A DNA stretch of 64,000 bases. Source: Actinomycetota bacterium (GTDB taxonomy: Bacteria; Actinomycetota; Actinomycetes; Nanopelagicales; Nanopelagicaceae). The stretch is taken from assembly GCA_026392935.1 (NCBI GenBank), contig JAPLBE010000011.1, positions 124,001 through 188,000 of the forward strand, in the 5' to 3' direction. Shown here piece after piece: positions 23,162-33,187 of this stretch. The position numbers and the translations under genes are program-made. Position 1 is the stretch's first letter; each line of letters begins with the position of its first letter. The notes under the pieces are model-generated. The model did no database searches, had not been told where the DNA came from, and saw only the letters and a list, made by a program, of their open reading frames with translations.

Positions 23162-23958
23162 TGCAAGCGGCAGTTTTAGGTTCTCCTATAAAGCATTCGC
23201 TTTCACCTCGATTGCACAAGGCTGCCTACGAATATCTCGGAATCGCGGGCGAATATACAGCGATAGACGTCGATTCGGGTCAATTGTTAGATTTTTTTAC
23301 AAACAATGAAAGCAACTTTGATTATTTCTCATTAACAATGCCTTTGAAAGAAGTTGCGTGCACACTACCTGTTGTTTACGATGATTTACCGATACTGATT
23401 AATTCTGCGAATACCCTTATCAAGAAGGGTGAATCATGGAGTCTGCACAGTACCGATGGTTCTGGTTTTCAATCCGCTATTGAACACGCTGGATTATCCT
23501 CACTCGGCTCAACGCTTATTCTTGGCGCGGGAGGAACTGCAAGAGCCATTGCCCAGTCACTAGACAATCGCTCAGAGAGAATTCATGTGATTGCCCGTTC
23601 GGCTAATCGGAGGGCATCTATTGAGTCCACTTTAGAATCTGCTCAGTTCAATTTTCTATCATGGAATGATTCGGTTGACTTCAACAACTATGACTTGATA
23701 GTAAATACAACACCAGCAGGAGCTGCTGACCTCATGGCGGAGAGAGTTCCGGCTAGGACTGATCGGATGCTTTTCGATGTCTTGTATAAACCTTGGCCGA
23801 CTGTTCTGGCGCGGAAGTGGAGCGATTGCGGAGGAAGAGTTATAAACGGTCTGGAGCTTCTTATCTATCAAGGAATAGATCAGATATCCCTCGCACTTGA
23901 GCGCAACCTAGATAAGGAAGCGTTGGCTACTCACTTAAGAGATGTACTAAAAAGTTAA
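23158..23958 (+). CDS. aroE: Shikimate dehydrogenase
   Basis: AAVLGSPIKHSLSPRLHKAAY; LGAGGTARAIA. Confidence 0.93.
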   Translation: MMQAAVLGSPIKHSLSPRLHKAAYEYLGIAGEYTAIDVDSGQLLDFFTNNESNFDYFSLTMPLKEVACTLPVVYDDLPILINSANTLIKKGESWSLHSTDGSGFQSAIEHAGLSSLGSTLILGAGGTARAIAQSLDNRSERIHVIARSANRRASIESTLESAQFNFLSWNDSVDFNNYDLIVNTTPAGAADLMAERVPARTDRMLFDVLYKPWPTVLARKWSDCGGRVINGLELLIYQGIDQISLALERNLDKEALATHLRDVLKS

Positions 23959-23971
23959 GTCTTGATATTTC

Positions 23972-23987
23972 TCATCCCATGGGATGA
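23972..23987. repeat. 16-bp perfect palindrome TCATCCCATGGGATGA upstream of A24 peptidase gene
   Basis: Exact self-complementarity; about 22 bp upstream of predicted -10 TAGAAT (24010-24015). Confidence 0.6.
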
Positions 23988-24021
23988 CTTTGCAATTGGG
24001 GAAGTTCTTTAGAATTTTTCA

Positions 24022-24405
24022 ATGTTTTATGTCGCAATTGTGTTGGTTGTAATTTCGATTGTAGATTTGCGCACCCATATTATTCCGAATGTCTCAGTAC
24101 TAGTGTTATCGCTTCTGCTTTACATCTTTCAGCCGACAGGAGTTCGAATCTTTGCGTCAATCACATTCCTTCTCATTTCATTGTCATTGGTGAAACTGGT
24201 GGATATTGGGGGAGGAGATATTAAACTGATTACTGCGCTGATCGCTTTCGCGCACCCTGGAATCACTGTGTCGACTTACCTCTGGGAAAGTCTTTGGTGT
24301 GCGCTTGTTCTGATTCTGCTCCATCGTTTTTTCAGCAGGAATTGGTCGGGAAACATCGCTCTTGGACCTGCAATCTGTGTGCCATTTCTCATTACTCTTC
24401 TGTAA
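24022..24405 (+). CDS. Short A24-family prepilin peptidase-like protein
   Basis: Two catalytic-Asp contexts: D-LRTHIIPN and GGGDIKLITA; polytopic; no N-terminal methylase domain. Confidence 0.75.
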   Translation: MFYVAIVLVVISIVDLRTHIIPNVSVLVLSLLLYIFQPTGVRIFASITFLLISLSLVKLVDIGGGDIKLITALIAFAHPGITVSTYLWESLWCALVLILLHRFFSRNWSGNIALGPAICVPFLITLL

Positions 24406-24452
24406 CGCGTTATTGAGCACGAGAATGGCCGAGTATCTGCAAGAATACGTCC

Positions 24453-25634
24453 ATGCGTTGGATTACAGCCGGAGAGTCACACGGACAGGCACTTTCTGCA
24501 ATCATCGAGGGCTTACCTGCTCATATCGAGATAACAACAGAAGATATTGACTTTCACCTAGCAAGACGGCGACTGGGAGTTGGCAGAGGCGCACGACAAA
24601 ACTTTGAAGCAGATAAAATTACAATTTTGGGTGGGGTCCGTTTAGGTATAACCCAAGGTGGTCCCATTTCAATTCAAGTGGGAAATAGCGAATGGCCTAA
24701 GTGGGAAAAAGTAATGTCTGCCGACCCTGTTCATATAGAAGAGATAGAAAAATTGGCGCGTAACGCTCCTTTGACTAGACCTAGACCGGGGCACGCTGAT
24801 TTAGTGGGAATGCAAAAATACGATTTCGATGACGCTCGACCAATTCTGGAACGAGCTAGTGCTCGCGAGACAGCAGCGCGTGTTGCACTCGGTGCTATCG
24901 CGAGGAATTTTCTCAAACAATCAGTAGGGATAACAATTCTTAGCCATGTTGTTTCTATCGGCACCATACGGTTACCAGACGATTACGAACTTCCAGAAGC
25001 AACTGACATGAATCGTATTGATGCCGATCCGGTGCGCTGCGCAGATCCAGCCACGAGCGCCCGAATGATTACTGAAATTGAAGGCGCACATTCTGATGGA
25101 GACACCCTCGGTGGGGTGTGTGAAGTATTGGCATACGACTTACCGCCAGGACTTGGTTCTCATGTTCATTGGGATCGCCGTCTTGATGCCAGATTAGCGG
25201 GCGCCCTCATGGGAATCCAGGCAATTAAGGGAGTTGAAATCGGAGATGGATTTAGAACGGCAACTCGTCGCGGATCTGTTGCACATGATGAAATAGAGAA
25301 GAATTCGACAGGCAAAATCGTACGGAGAACAGATCGCGCAGGAGGAACCGAAGGCGGGATGTCTAACGGTGAAGTTCTCCGTGTTTCTATTGCTATGAAA
25401 CCAATTTCCACAGTGCCGAAAGCGTTAGACACTATTGATGTAAAGACCGGTGAAGCGGCTAAAGCAATCAATCAGCGTTCAGATGTATGCGCTGTTCCTG
25501 CAGCAGGTGTGGTCGCAGAAGCTATGGCAGCACTTGTATTAGCTGAAGCAGTCTTAGAAAAATTCGGGGGAGACTCGGTCCAGGAAGTTCGCAGGAATTA
25601 CTTGGCATACATGCAAAATCTTTCAATTAAGTAG
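24453..25634 (+). CDS. aroC: Chorismate synthase
   Basis: [40 protein letters not shown]. Confidence 0.98.
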   Translation: MRWITAGESHGQALSAIIEGLPAHIEITTEDIDFHLARRRLGVGRGARQNFEADKITILGGVRLGITQGGPISIQVGNSEWPKWEKVMSADPVHIEEIEKLARNAPLTRPRPGHADLVGMQKYDFDDARPILERASARETAARVALGAIARNFLKQSVGITILSHVVSIGTIRLPDDYELPEATDMNRIDADPVRCADPATSARMITEIEGAHSDGDTLGGVCEVLAYDLPPGLGSHVHWDRRLDARLAGALMGIQAIKGVEIGDGFRTATRRGSVAHDEIEKNSTGKIVRRTDRAGGTEGGMSNGEVLRVSIAMKPISTVPKALDTIDVKTGEAAKAINQRSDVCAVPAAGVVAEAMAALVLAEAVLEKFGGDSVQEVRRNYLAYMQNLSIK

Positions 25635-25640
25635 GACCTC

Positions 25641-26147
25641 ATGGCACCTCGAGCAATCTTTATTGGCCCTATGGGTTCCGGAAAATCCACAATCGGTAAA
25701 GCGGTTGCAAAGTCACTTAAACTGACTTTTAGGGATACAGATACCGAAATTGAGAAATTAGAGAATATGTCGGTTTCTCAGATATTCCTAGATAAAGGCG
25801 AAGAGTATTTTCGTTCAGTAGAGAAAACAGTTTTGCGCCAAGAGTTGCTCTCTGACGAAACCGTACTTGCATTGGGTGGTGGCGCTCCGATGTCGGTGGA
25901 TGCACAATCCGCACTGCGTGCTATCTCGTCCAAGGTTTTCTACCTAGATATTTCATTGGCAAACGTTGCTCCGCGAATCGGCTTCAATCGAGATCGCCCA
26001 TTGTTACTCACCAATCCACGAGGACAATGGCAAACGTTAATGGAGCAGAGACGTCCGATTTATGAGTCAATCGCCGATGTGGTGATTGATGTAAACAACA
26101 GATCCGAGAGAGATGTTGTGAAACAAGTTCTCGAGGTCCTCGTATGA
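25641..26147 (+). CDS. aroK: Shikimate kinase
   Basis: IFIGPMGSGKSTIGKAVA; FRDTDTEIE; LGGGAPM. Confidence 0.95.
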   Translation: MAPRAIFIGPMGSGKSTIGKAVAKSLKLTFRDTDTEIEKLENMSVSQIFLDKGEEYFRSVEKTVLRQELLSDETVLALGGGAPMSVDAQSALRAISSKVFYLDISLANVAPRIGFNRDRPLLLTNPRGQWQTLMEQRRPIYESIADVVIDVNNRSERDVVKQVLEVLV

Positions 26148-27199
26148 ATGTTATAGAGGTCGGATCTGATAACACCTATCCAGTTCGCATTGATGTTAAC
26201 TACCAAAAAGAGCTCGCTCGTCTCTTTCAAGGACGGCAACGAGTTGCAGTCTTTTTCTCTGAATCGATGAAACAGTCGATACCTCAATTTGAAAGCAGTG
26301 ACGCCGAGATTTTTCTCTTTCCATTACCTGATTCAGAAGAAGCGAAGAGTGCCAAGATACTGGCCAAGGTATGGGATTGGTTAGGAGCTGGTGGTTTTAC
26401 CCGTTCGGATCTTGTAGTTGCAATTGGTGGTGGCGCGGTAACTGATTTTGCGGGTTTCGCTGCAGCTTCGTGGTTACGTGGAATCGATTGGATAGCGGTA
26501 CCAACCACCGTAGCTGGAATGGTTGACGCTGCTATTGGCGGAAAGACTGGCATCAATAGTGATTACGGCAAGAACTTGATTGGGGCTTTCCACTCTCCGA
26601 AGGAAGTTCTTATTGATACACGATGGTTAAGCACTCTTAGCGATAGAGATTTTGCGGCAGGACTTGCTGAAGTTGTTAAGGCTGGCTTCATCTACGACGC
26701 CGGGATAATCTCTGCAATTGAAGGAAAGAACCTCAAGGAGATCAGGGAATCATCTGCGCTCACTCTCGAACTCATTGAAAGAGCTGTCCGTGTCAAGGCA
26801 GAGGTTGTTTCTTCAGACTTCAAGGAATCATTTGGACGTGAAGTCCTTAACTACGGTCACACATTCGGTCATGCGATTGAATTAGATTGCAAATATTCCT
26901 TGCGACATGGTGAGTGCGTAGCGATTGGAATGATCTTCGTAGCTGAATTGGCATTCTCTCTTGGTCTAATGAAAAAGGAACTTCTGGAGAGCCATCGTCA
27001 AATCATGAGCAGCCTCTCCTTACCGGTTTCTTATTCTGGGAAGTCCTGGGAACCACTTTTCGCGCACATGAAGATTGATAAGAAAACCCGAGGAGATCTG
27101 TTGCGCTTTGTCATTGTCACAGAAATTGGAAAGACACAGCGCTTAGAGGGTCCAACTGAAACGTCATTGCGCACAGCGTATGAGAAGGTATGTTCATGA
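26144..27199 (+). CDS. aroB: 3-dehydroquinate synthase
   Basis: VAIGGGAVTDFAGFAAASWLRGIDWIAVPTT; GGKTGINSDYGKNLIGAFH. Confidence 0.97.
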   Translation: MNVIEVGSDNTYPVRIDVNYQKELARLFQGRQRVAVFFSESMKQSIPQFESSDAEIFLFPLPDSEEAKSAKILAKVWDWLGAGGFTRSDLVVAIGGGAVTDFAGFAAASWLRGIDWIAVPTTVAGMVDAAIGGKTGINSDYGKNLIGAFHSPKEVLIDTRWLSTLSDRDFAAGLAEVVKAGFIYDAGIISAIEGKNLKEIRESSALTLELIERAVRVKAEVVSSDFKESFGREVLNYGHTFGHAIELDCKYSLRHGECVAIGMIFVAELAFSLGLMKKELLESHRQIMSSLSLPVSYSGKSWEPLFAHMKIDKKTRGDLLRFVIVTEIGKTQRLEGPTETSLRTAYEKVCS

Positions 27200-27627
27200 A
27201 AGTTTTAGTTCTCAATGGACCGAATCTCGATAGATTAGATATTCGCGACTCATCAATCTACGGTGATATGTCATATCCGGCCCTGGTCAGTCATATCGAG
27301 TCAGCGGCCGAGTCACACGGTTTTGAAGCCGATGTCAGACAGAGTAATGATGAATCAGAGATTATCGGATGGCTTCATGAAGCTGCCCAAACTAATACTC
27401 CTGTGATTATCAATCCAGCTGCGTTCACTCATTACTCGTATGCGATACGTGATGCTGCAGATTTAGTGAAAGCTCCTCTCATTGAGGTGCATTTATCAAA
27501 TCCGTTATCTCGCGAGGAATTTCGTCATACCTCTGTAATTTCCGGCGTCGCTAATGGAACTATCGGGGGATTCGGACCAAATTCTTACGTACTCGCGCTG
27601 ATAGCCCTAAAGGCACTTCTCGCTTAA
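27190..27627 (+). CDS. aroQ: Type II 3-dehydroquinate dehydratase
   Basis: VLVLNGPNLDRLDIRDSSIYG; INPAAFTHYSYAIRDA; EVHLSNP. Confidence 0.96.
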   Translation: MFMKVLVLNGPNLDRLDIRDSSIYGDMSYPALVSHIESAAESHGFEADVRQSNDESEIIGWLHEAAQTNTPVIINPAAFTHYSYAIRDAADLVKAPLIEVHLSNPLSREEFRHTSVISGVANGTIGGFGPNSYVLALIALKALLA

Positions 27628-27691
27628 TTTCATGCGGTAAAGTTCGCTCCGTATTGTTCTTCGATCGACGAAGACATGAACTGGAGTTATC

Positions 27692-28252
27692 GTGGCAACA
27701 ACTAATGATCTAAAAAATGGAATGACCCTGGATATCGAAGGTCAGCTTTGGACTGTTGTTGAGTTCCAGCACGTCAAGCCAGGAAAAGGTCCAGCATTTG
27801 TTCGCACAAAGTTGAAGCAAGTCATGACCGGTAAAGTTGTTGATAAGACATTTAACGCAGGAGTAAAGATCGAAATTGCAATCTTAGAAAAGCGTGAGAT
27901 GAACTTCCTTTACAAAGAGGGCGATGACTTCGTCTTCATGGACAACGTAAATTTTGACCAGATGACAATTTCTGCAGCAACTGTCGGAGATGCGGCAAAC
28001 TATATGTTAGAGAATACAGAAGCTATCGTGGCGATTCACGAAGGTAATCCTTTATATCTTGAACTCGCAGCGTCAGTACCTCTGAAAATTACTTACACCG
28101 AGCCAGGACTTCAGGGCGATCGATCATCTGGTGGAACTAAGCCTGCGACGGTAGAAACAGGAATTCAAATTCAAGTCCCACTCTTCATCAAACAAGATGA
28201 AGTTGTTTTGGTAGATACTCGAGATGGTTCGTATCAGGGTCGCGCCAACTAG
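27692..28252 (+). CDS. efp: Elongation factor P (GTG start)
   Basis: [38 protein letters not shown]. Confidence 0.98.
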   Translation: MATTNDLKNGMTLDIEGQLWTVVEFQHVKPGKGPAFVRTKLKQVMTGKVVDKTFNAGVKIEIAILEKREMNFLYKEGDDFVFMDNVNFDQMTISAATVGDAANYMLENTEAIVAIHEGNPLYLELAASVPLKITYTEPGLQGDRSSGGTKPATVETGIQIQVPLFIKQDEVVLVDTRDGSYQGRAN

Positions 28253-28674
28253 TGTCCAGTCGTAGCAAAGCTCGGAAACAAACTCTGGATTTGTTGTATG
28301 AGGCAGATATCAGAGGTTCATCAGCTGCAGATTTGCTTGTAATCAGAGATGTCGCCGATGATGGTCCAGATGCGAGACCTATTCGCGAGTACACAAAACT
28401 TCTTATCGACGGTGTGGTGCTCAATAAACGTAAAATCGATGAGCTGATAACTACCTATGCCCAAGGATGGGATATGGATCGCCTTCCTGCAGTGGATAGA
28501 AATATTCTTAGGCTCGGTATATACGAGATTGTTTGGGCTTCGGATTTAGACGATGGAATCGCGATAGATGAGGCGCTCACATTAGCTAAAGATTTATCAA
28601 CGGATGAGTCTGCTGCATATATTCATGGAGTTCTTGGGAAAATCTCGATGATCAAAGAGAGCATTTCACTCTAG
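28252..28674 (+). CDS. nusB: Transcription antitermination factor NusB
   Basis: ARKQTLDLLYEADIRG; MDRLPAVDRNILRLGIYEI. Confidence 0.93.
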   Translation: MSSRSKARKQTLDLLYEADIRGSSAADLLVIRDVADDGPDARPIREYTKLLIDGVVLNKRKIDELITTYAQGWDMDRLPAVDRNILRLGIYEIVWASDLDDGIAIDEALTLAKDLSTDESAAYIHGVLGKISMIKESISL

Positions 28675-28677
28675 TCT

Positions 28678-29175
28678 TTAGATCTTGCGCTGTAACAAAA
28701 TGGATTCATCGGTAATCCATGCTAACGCCTGTTGATTACTCATCTTCAATAACAGAGCAATTACGGGCAAGTCAGACTCTCTCAGAGAGATGACTTCTCC
28801 ATTCCAGTCCTGTCTAGAATGAACAATTTTCTCCAAGAGTGGCAAGAGATCGCTATACGAAGCGTTGAAGTGGTGCTCGATATTTCCAGCACGCAATCTC
28901 ACTAACCTTAAATCAAGGAGAAGTTTGGGGAAAGCACGAGGGGCGCTCTGTGACACTGCTCCGAAAAGTTCGGATACAGGCACCTCATAGAGGTTCGCTA
29001 AGGCAATAACTCTCTTGACGCTCAGTGTTCTAGAGCCGCGTTCGTATGAACCTAGTACGACTGCCTTAATCGCAGAGTTACTGAGAATCTCAACATCCCG
29101 AAGAGAGAGGGATTTGGACCTTCTAATCTCACGCAGTTTCTGATTTACCGAGCTAGCTGTAATGGGAGTTTTCAT
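28678..29175 (-). CDS. bldD: BldD-like HTH transcriptional regulator (ORF track extends upstream to 29232)
   Basis: HTH LREIRRSKSLSLRDVEILS...YERGSRTLSVKRVIALANLYEVPVSEL; C-terminal RQDWNGEVISLRESD matches RxD-x8-RxxD; MKTP start preceded by TACCGT -10 at 6 nt. Confidence 0.88.
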   Translation of the reverse strand: MKTPITASSVNQKLREIRRSKSLSLRDVEILSNSAIKAVVLGSYERGSRTLSVKRVIALANLYEVPVSELFGAVSQSAPRAFPKLLLDLRLVRLRAGNIEHHFNASYSDLLPLLEKIVHSRQDWNGEVISLRESDLPVIALLLKMSNQQALAWITDESILLQRKI

Positions 29176-29181
29176 CGTGGC

Positions 29182-29187
29182 ACGGTA
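29182..29187 (-). promoter_or_regulatory. Predicted -10 (TACCGT) for leaderless bldD
   Basis: TACCGT-6 nt-ATG on minus strand. Confidence 0.5.
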
Positions 29188-29242
29188 GGGGACTTTGCAT
29201 GCACAGGGGAGTTTCAATCCACAGGCACTCATCTACCGGTGG

Positions 29243-29300
29243 TAGTATTCCGCCAACATCCTTTAACGACCCGTCCTGTGAGGCGGGGAAGGAGAACTAC
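29243..29300 (+). promoter_or_regulatory. pyr operon promoter and leader with PyrR-binding-loop-like hairpin
   Basis: -10 TAGTAT 29243-29248; hairpin CCCG(29270-29273)-TCCTGTGAGG-CGGG(29284-29287) matches UCCNGNGAGG; TCCTT 29259-29263 complementary to RBS AAGGA 29289-29293. Confidence 0.75.
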
Positions 29301-29837
29301 ATGAGCCTTGCTCTGTCTGCGCCAGATATGTCGCGTGCTATTACGCGAATTGCGCATGAAATCATTGAAAAGAATTCGGGTTCTGACTCTCTTACTATTT
29401 TGGGAATCCCTACACGTGGTGCTCATTTAGCTCAACGGATTTCACTAGCAATTTCAGAGATCGGAGGTAAAGCGGTCCAATCGGGAACCCTTGATATCAC
29501 CTTGCACCGGGATGACCTTCGACTTCGTCCTCCGCGTGCTCTGATGCCCACGGTGATTCCACCGTTAGGTGTCGAAGGCCGCGACGTTGTACTCGTCGAT
29601 GATGTTCTTTACTCAGGACGCACCATCCGCGCCGCACTCGATGCTCTGGGAGAAATCGGAAGACCCCGAACGGTTCAATTAGCTGTTCTGATTGATAGAG
29701 GTCATCGACAACTTCCTATTCGTGCTGATTATGTCGGCAAGAATCTTCCTACCTCTCCTACGCAAGTGATCAAAGTTCACTTCGCAGAGTTTGATGCCAT
29801 TGATGAAGTCTTGCTCGAAGATGGCGGTGAAGCATGA
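29301..29837 (+). CDS. pyrR: Bifunctional pyr regulatory protein/uracil phosphoribosyltransferase PyrR
   Basis: [25 protein letters not shown] motif; heads pyr operon; ATG 29301 preceded by aaggag. Confidence 0.95.
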   Translation: MSLALSAPDMSRAITRIAHEIIEKNSGSDSLTILGIPTRGAHLAQRISLAISEIGGKAVQSGTLDITLHRDDLRLRPPRALMPTVIPPLGVEGRDVVLVDDVLYSGRTIRAALDALGEIGRPRTVQLAVLIDRGHRQLPIRADYVGKNLPTSPTQVIKVHFAEFDAIDEVLLEDGGEA

Positions 29838-30775
29838 AGCACCTTCTGTCTATCGAAGACCTTTCAAAAGCTGATGCGATTAACATTCTCGACACAGCCG
29901 AATCTCTGTCAGCTGCATCTGATGGCGTTGTGAAGAAGTTGCCTACATTGCGCGGTCGTACAGTCGTCAACCTATTTGCAGAGGATTCAACAAGAACCAG
30001 AATTTCTTTCGAAGCGGCAGCCAAGCGCTTGTCTGCTGATGTTATTAACTTCTCAGCAAAAGGTTCTAGTGTTAGTAAAGGTGAATCCCTGAAAGATACT
30101 GCGCAAACTTTACAGTCCATGGGCGCCGATGCAGTGATTATTAGACACAGTGCATCAGGAGCAGCGCATACTCTTGCCGAAAACAAATGGATGTCTGGCG
30201 CCGTTATCAACGCAGGGGATGGGACACATGAACACCCAAGTCAGGCGCTGCTAGATGCATTTACTATTCGGCAAAATTTATCTCATGGCAATAGTGACTT
30301 AGCGGGTCTACATGTCGCGATTGTGGGAGATATCTTGCATTCACGTGTTGCTCGCTCGAATGTTCTGCTTCTGACGAAACTTGGCGCGCAAGTAACTTTG
30401 GTCGCACCGCCGACATTGTTGCCAGTCGGAGTCGATCAATGGCCAGTTAATATCTCATACGACTTCGATTCAATTATCAGCGAAGTAGATGTCGTGATGA
30501 TGTTAAGGATTCAGATGGAGAGAATGTCAGAGATGTTCTTCCCGAACGCCAGAGAGTATTCACATTATTTTGCACTCAATACTGATCGACTCGCCCGTAT
30601 GAAGAAGACCGCAATTGTTATGCACCCGGGTCCGATGAATAGAGGATTTGAAATTACTGCGGAGTCAGCCGATAGCGCACGGTCTGTGATTTTAGAACAA
30701 GTGAAGAATGGCGTCAGTATACGTATGGCCATTCTGTACTTATTACTAGCCGGATCTTCAGAAGGGCAAACATAA
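29834..30775 (+). CDS. pyrB: Aspartate carbamoyltransferase catalytic subunit
   Basis: [35 protein letters not shown]. Confidence 0.97.
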   Translation: MKHLLSIEDLSKADAINILDTAESLSAASDGVVKKLPTLRGRTVVNLFAEDSTRTRISFEAAAKRLSADVINFSAKGSSVSKGESLKDTAQTLQSMGADAVIIRHSASGAAHTLAENKWMSGAVINAGDGTHEHPSQALLDAFTIRQNLSHGNSDLAGLHVAIVGDILHSRVARSNVLLLTKLGAQVTLVAPPTLLPVGVDQWPVNISYDFDSIISEVDVVMMLRIQMERMSEMFFPNAREYSHYFALNTDRLARMKKTAIVMHPGPMNRGFEITAESADSARSVILEQVKNGVSIRMAILYLLLAGSSEGQT

Positions 30776-30776
30776 A

Positions 30777-32063
30777 ATGTCTCAGACTTATCTCATCAAA
30801 GATGGAACTCTAGCCAACGGGCTACAAGCAGATGTTTTGATTTCAGATGGCGTTGTCTCGCAAATAGGAAATAACTTGCAGAGTCAATCTGCGGAAATCA
30901 TTTCAGCTAAAAACTCAATCGTTCTTCCTGGACTTGTTGATCTGCATACTCACTTACGTGAACCAGGAAAAGAAGATTCTGAGACTGTACTGTCAGGCTC
31001 AAAAGCGGCAGCCAAAGGTGGATTCGTCGCAGTAAGTGCGATGGCAAATACCTCTCCGGTTGCCGATACTGCGGGTGTTGTTGAGCAAGTGTTTAGACTC
31101 GGTAAAAGCGCTGGCTTGGTGGATGTGTTTCCTATTGGCGCAGTGACAAAAGGATTGGCCGGAGAGTCACTCGCGGACATCGGTGCAATGGCGAACTCTG
31201 AGGCCAATGTCCGAGTATTTAGCGATGATGGACATTGCGTTTCGGATCCGCTCATAATGCGTCGAGCACTTGAATATGTAAAACAATTCGGTGGAGTAAT
31301 TGCGCAGCATGCACAAGATCCGCGATTAACTCAAGGATCACAAATGAATGAAGGTTACGTTTCATCCCAATTAGGACTTAAAGGTTGGCCCGCGATTGCA
31401 GAAGAAGCCATCATCGCTAGAGATATTCTTCTGGCCGACCATGTGCAATCTCGCCTTCATATTTGTCATGTGACTACAGCAGGCGGTGTTGAGATTATTC
31501 GCTGGGCAAAAACTCGAGGAATGAAAGTCACCGCAGAGGTGACTCCGCACCATTTAATTCTCACGGATGAGTTAGCTCGTACTTTTGATCCCGTATACAA
31601 AGTTAACCCACCTCTACGTTCAGAAAAAGATGTGATGGCGTTACGTGAAGCATTGGCCGATGGAACGATAGATATCGTGGCAACAGACCACGCACCACAT
31701 CCGCAAGAAAGTAAAGAATGCGAATGGCAAGAAGCAGCATTTGGAATGCTGGGATTAGAAACTGCGCTATCAATAGTTAACCAAACCATGGTGGTGAGCG
31801 GTCTACTCTCATGGGATGGAGTCGTCGAGAGAATGAGCACCGCTCCTGCGCGAATTGGGGGATATGTTCAACACGGTCTGGGAATTGAAGTGGGAAGCCC
31901 TGCACATCTAACTGTGATAAATCCGACCGCGCCTCACCGTGTTGATCGCGACCGGGTTGCATCCAGAAGTCGGAATACTCCCTTCCATGGCATGGAACTA
32001 CTTGGAGTGGTCACAGCGACTTTGTTTAACGGTGTGCTTACACATAAGGCGGAACTCGCATGA
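30777..32063 (+). CDS. pyrC: Dihydroorotase
   Basis: GLVDLHTHLREPGKEDSET; VATDHAPH. Confidence 0.97.
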   Translation: MSQTYLIKDGTLANGLQADVLISDGVVSQIGNNLQSQSAEIISAKNSIVLPGLVDLHTHLREPGKEDSETVLSGSKAAAKGGFVAVSAMANTSPVADTAGVVEQVFRLGKSAGLVDVFPIGAVTKGLAGESLADIGAMANSEANVRVFSDDGHCVSDPLIMRRALEYVKQFGGVIAQHAQDPRLTQGSQMNEGYVSSQLGLKGWPAIAEEAIIARDILLADHVQSRLHICHVTTAGGVEIIRWAKTRGMKVTAEVTPHHLILTDELARTFDPVYKVNPPLRSEKDVMALREALADGTIDIVATDHAPHPQESKECEWQEAAFGMLGLETALSIVNQTMVVSGLLSWDGVVERMSTAPARIGGYVQHGLGIEVGSPAHLTVINPTAPHRVDRDRVASRSRNTPFHGMELLGVVTATLFNGVLTHKAELA

Positions 32064-33187
32064 TTAAAGCATTCTTTGTCTTGGATGATGGTCGAATTTT
32101 TGAAGGAAAGTCGTGGGCTGCATCAGGTAAGACTTTTGGCGAAGCGGTTTTTCAAACGGGAATGACTGGTTACCAAGAGACGCTTACCGATCCTTCTTAT
32201 CACAAGCAAGTTGTTGTAATGACTGCTCCGCATATTGGCAACACTGGTGTGAATCATTTTGATAACGAATCTCAGAAGTATTGGGTTGCAGGTTTCGTTG
32301 TTCGTAATCCATCTACTATTACGAGTAATTGGCGTAGTGAAGACGATCTTGAAGCATCACTCATTGCTCAGGGAATCGTAGGCATCCAGGGTGTCGACAC
32401 TCGAGCTATTACAAGACATCTACGTGATCGAGGTGCGATGCGCGTCGGAATTTTCTCAGGTGAAGATTTGAGCCGAGAAGAAATGGTGATTGAGGTACGA
32501 AAGCAACCACCAATGTCTGGCGCGTATTTGGCAGCAGATGTATCTACTCCTCAGACGTACATAGTCCCTGCACAGGGAGATAAGAAATTCACAGTTGCTG
32601 CTATCGATTTAGGAATTAAAGCTGCCACTCCGCGAATGATGGCTGAGCGAGGAATTGAAGTTCACGTAATGCCATTTAATTCCTCGCTGCAAGACATCCT
32701 GGCTATTTCGCCGGATGGGGTATTCCTCTCAAATGGTCCAGGTGATCCAGCGGCGATGAACGACACAATCGAACTGGTTCGGGAGGTTTTAGGTGAAGAG
32801 ATTCCAGTATTCGGAATCTGTTTCGGTCACCAGATTTTGGGTCGTGCCTTAGGTTTTGAAACATACAAATTGCAGTTTGGCCATCGCGGTATCAACCAAC
32901 CAGTTATCGATAAACGTAATGGAAAAGTTGAGATTACTGCCCATAACCATGGTTTCGCTTTGAAGGCGCCTACTGATCAAGGATTCTCAACTGTATTTGG
33001 ACCGGGTCAAGTAACACACATTTGTCTTAATGATGGAGTTGTTGAAGGTATTGAATTGCTAGAACGAGGAGCTTTCAGTGTTCAGTACCACCCTGAAGCG
33101 GCTGCAGGACCACATGATGCCGCGTATCTGTTCGATCAATTCGTTGACATGATGGTTAAGTATCCAAGAACGGTTGGGCAGAAATAA
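32060..33187 (+). CDS. carA: Carbamoyl phosphate synthase small subunit
   Basis: [35 protein letters not shown]. Confidence 0.98.
   Translation: MIKAFFVLDDGRIFEGKSWAASGKTFGEAVFQTGMTGYQETLTDPSYHKQVVVMTAPHIGNTGVNHFDNESQKYWVAGFVVRNPSTITSNWRSEDDLEASLIAQGIVGIQGVDTRAITRHLRDRGAMRVGIFSGEDLSREEMVIEVRKQPPMSGAYLAADVSTPQTYIVPAQGDKKFTVAAIDLGIKAATPRMMAERGIEVHVMPFNSSLQDILAISPDGVFLSNGPGDPAAMNDTIELVREVLGEEIPVFGICFGHQILGRALGFETYKLQFGHRGINQPVIDKRNGKVEITAHNHGFALKAPTDQGFSTVFGPGQVTHICLNDGVVEGIELLERGAFSVQYHPEAAAGPHDAAYLFDQFVDMMVKYPRTVGQK

Noticed and set aside
27658-27674. Hairpin TCTTCG-ATCGA-CGAAGA upstream of efp
   Set aside because: Only 6-bp arms, no T-tract and no SD pairing; could be chance in a spacer.
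29770-30210. 146-aa minus ORF opposite pyrR/pyrB
   Set aside because: Antisense to two overlapping conserved genes; no recognisable domain.
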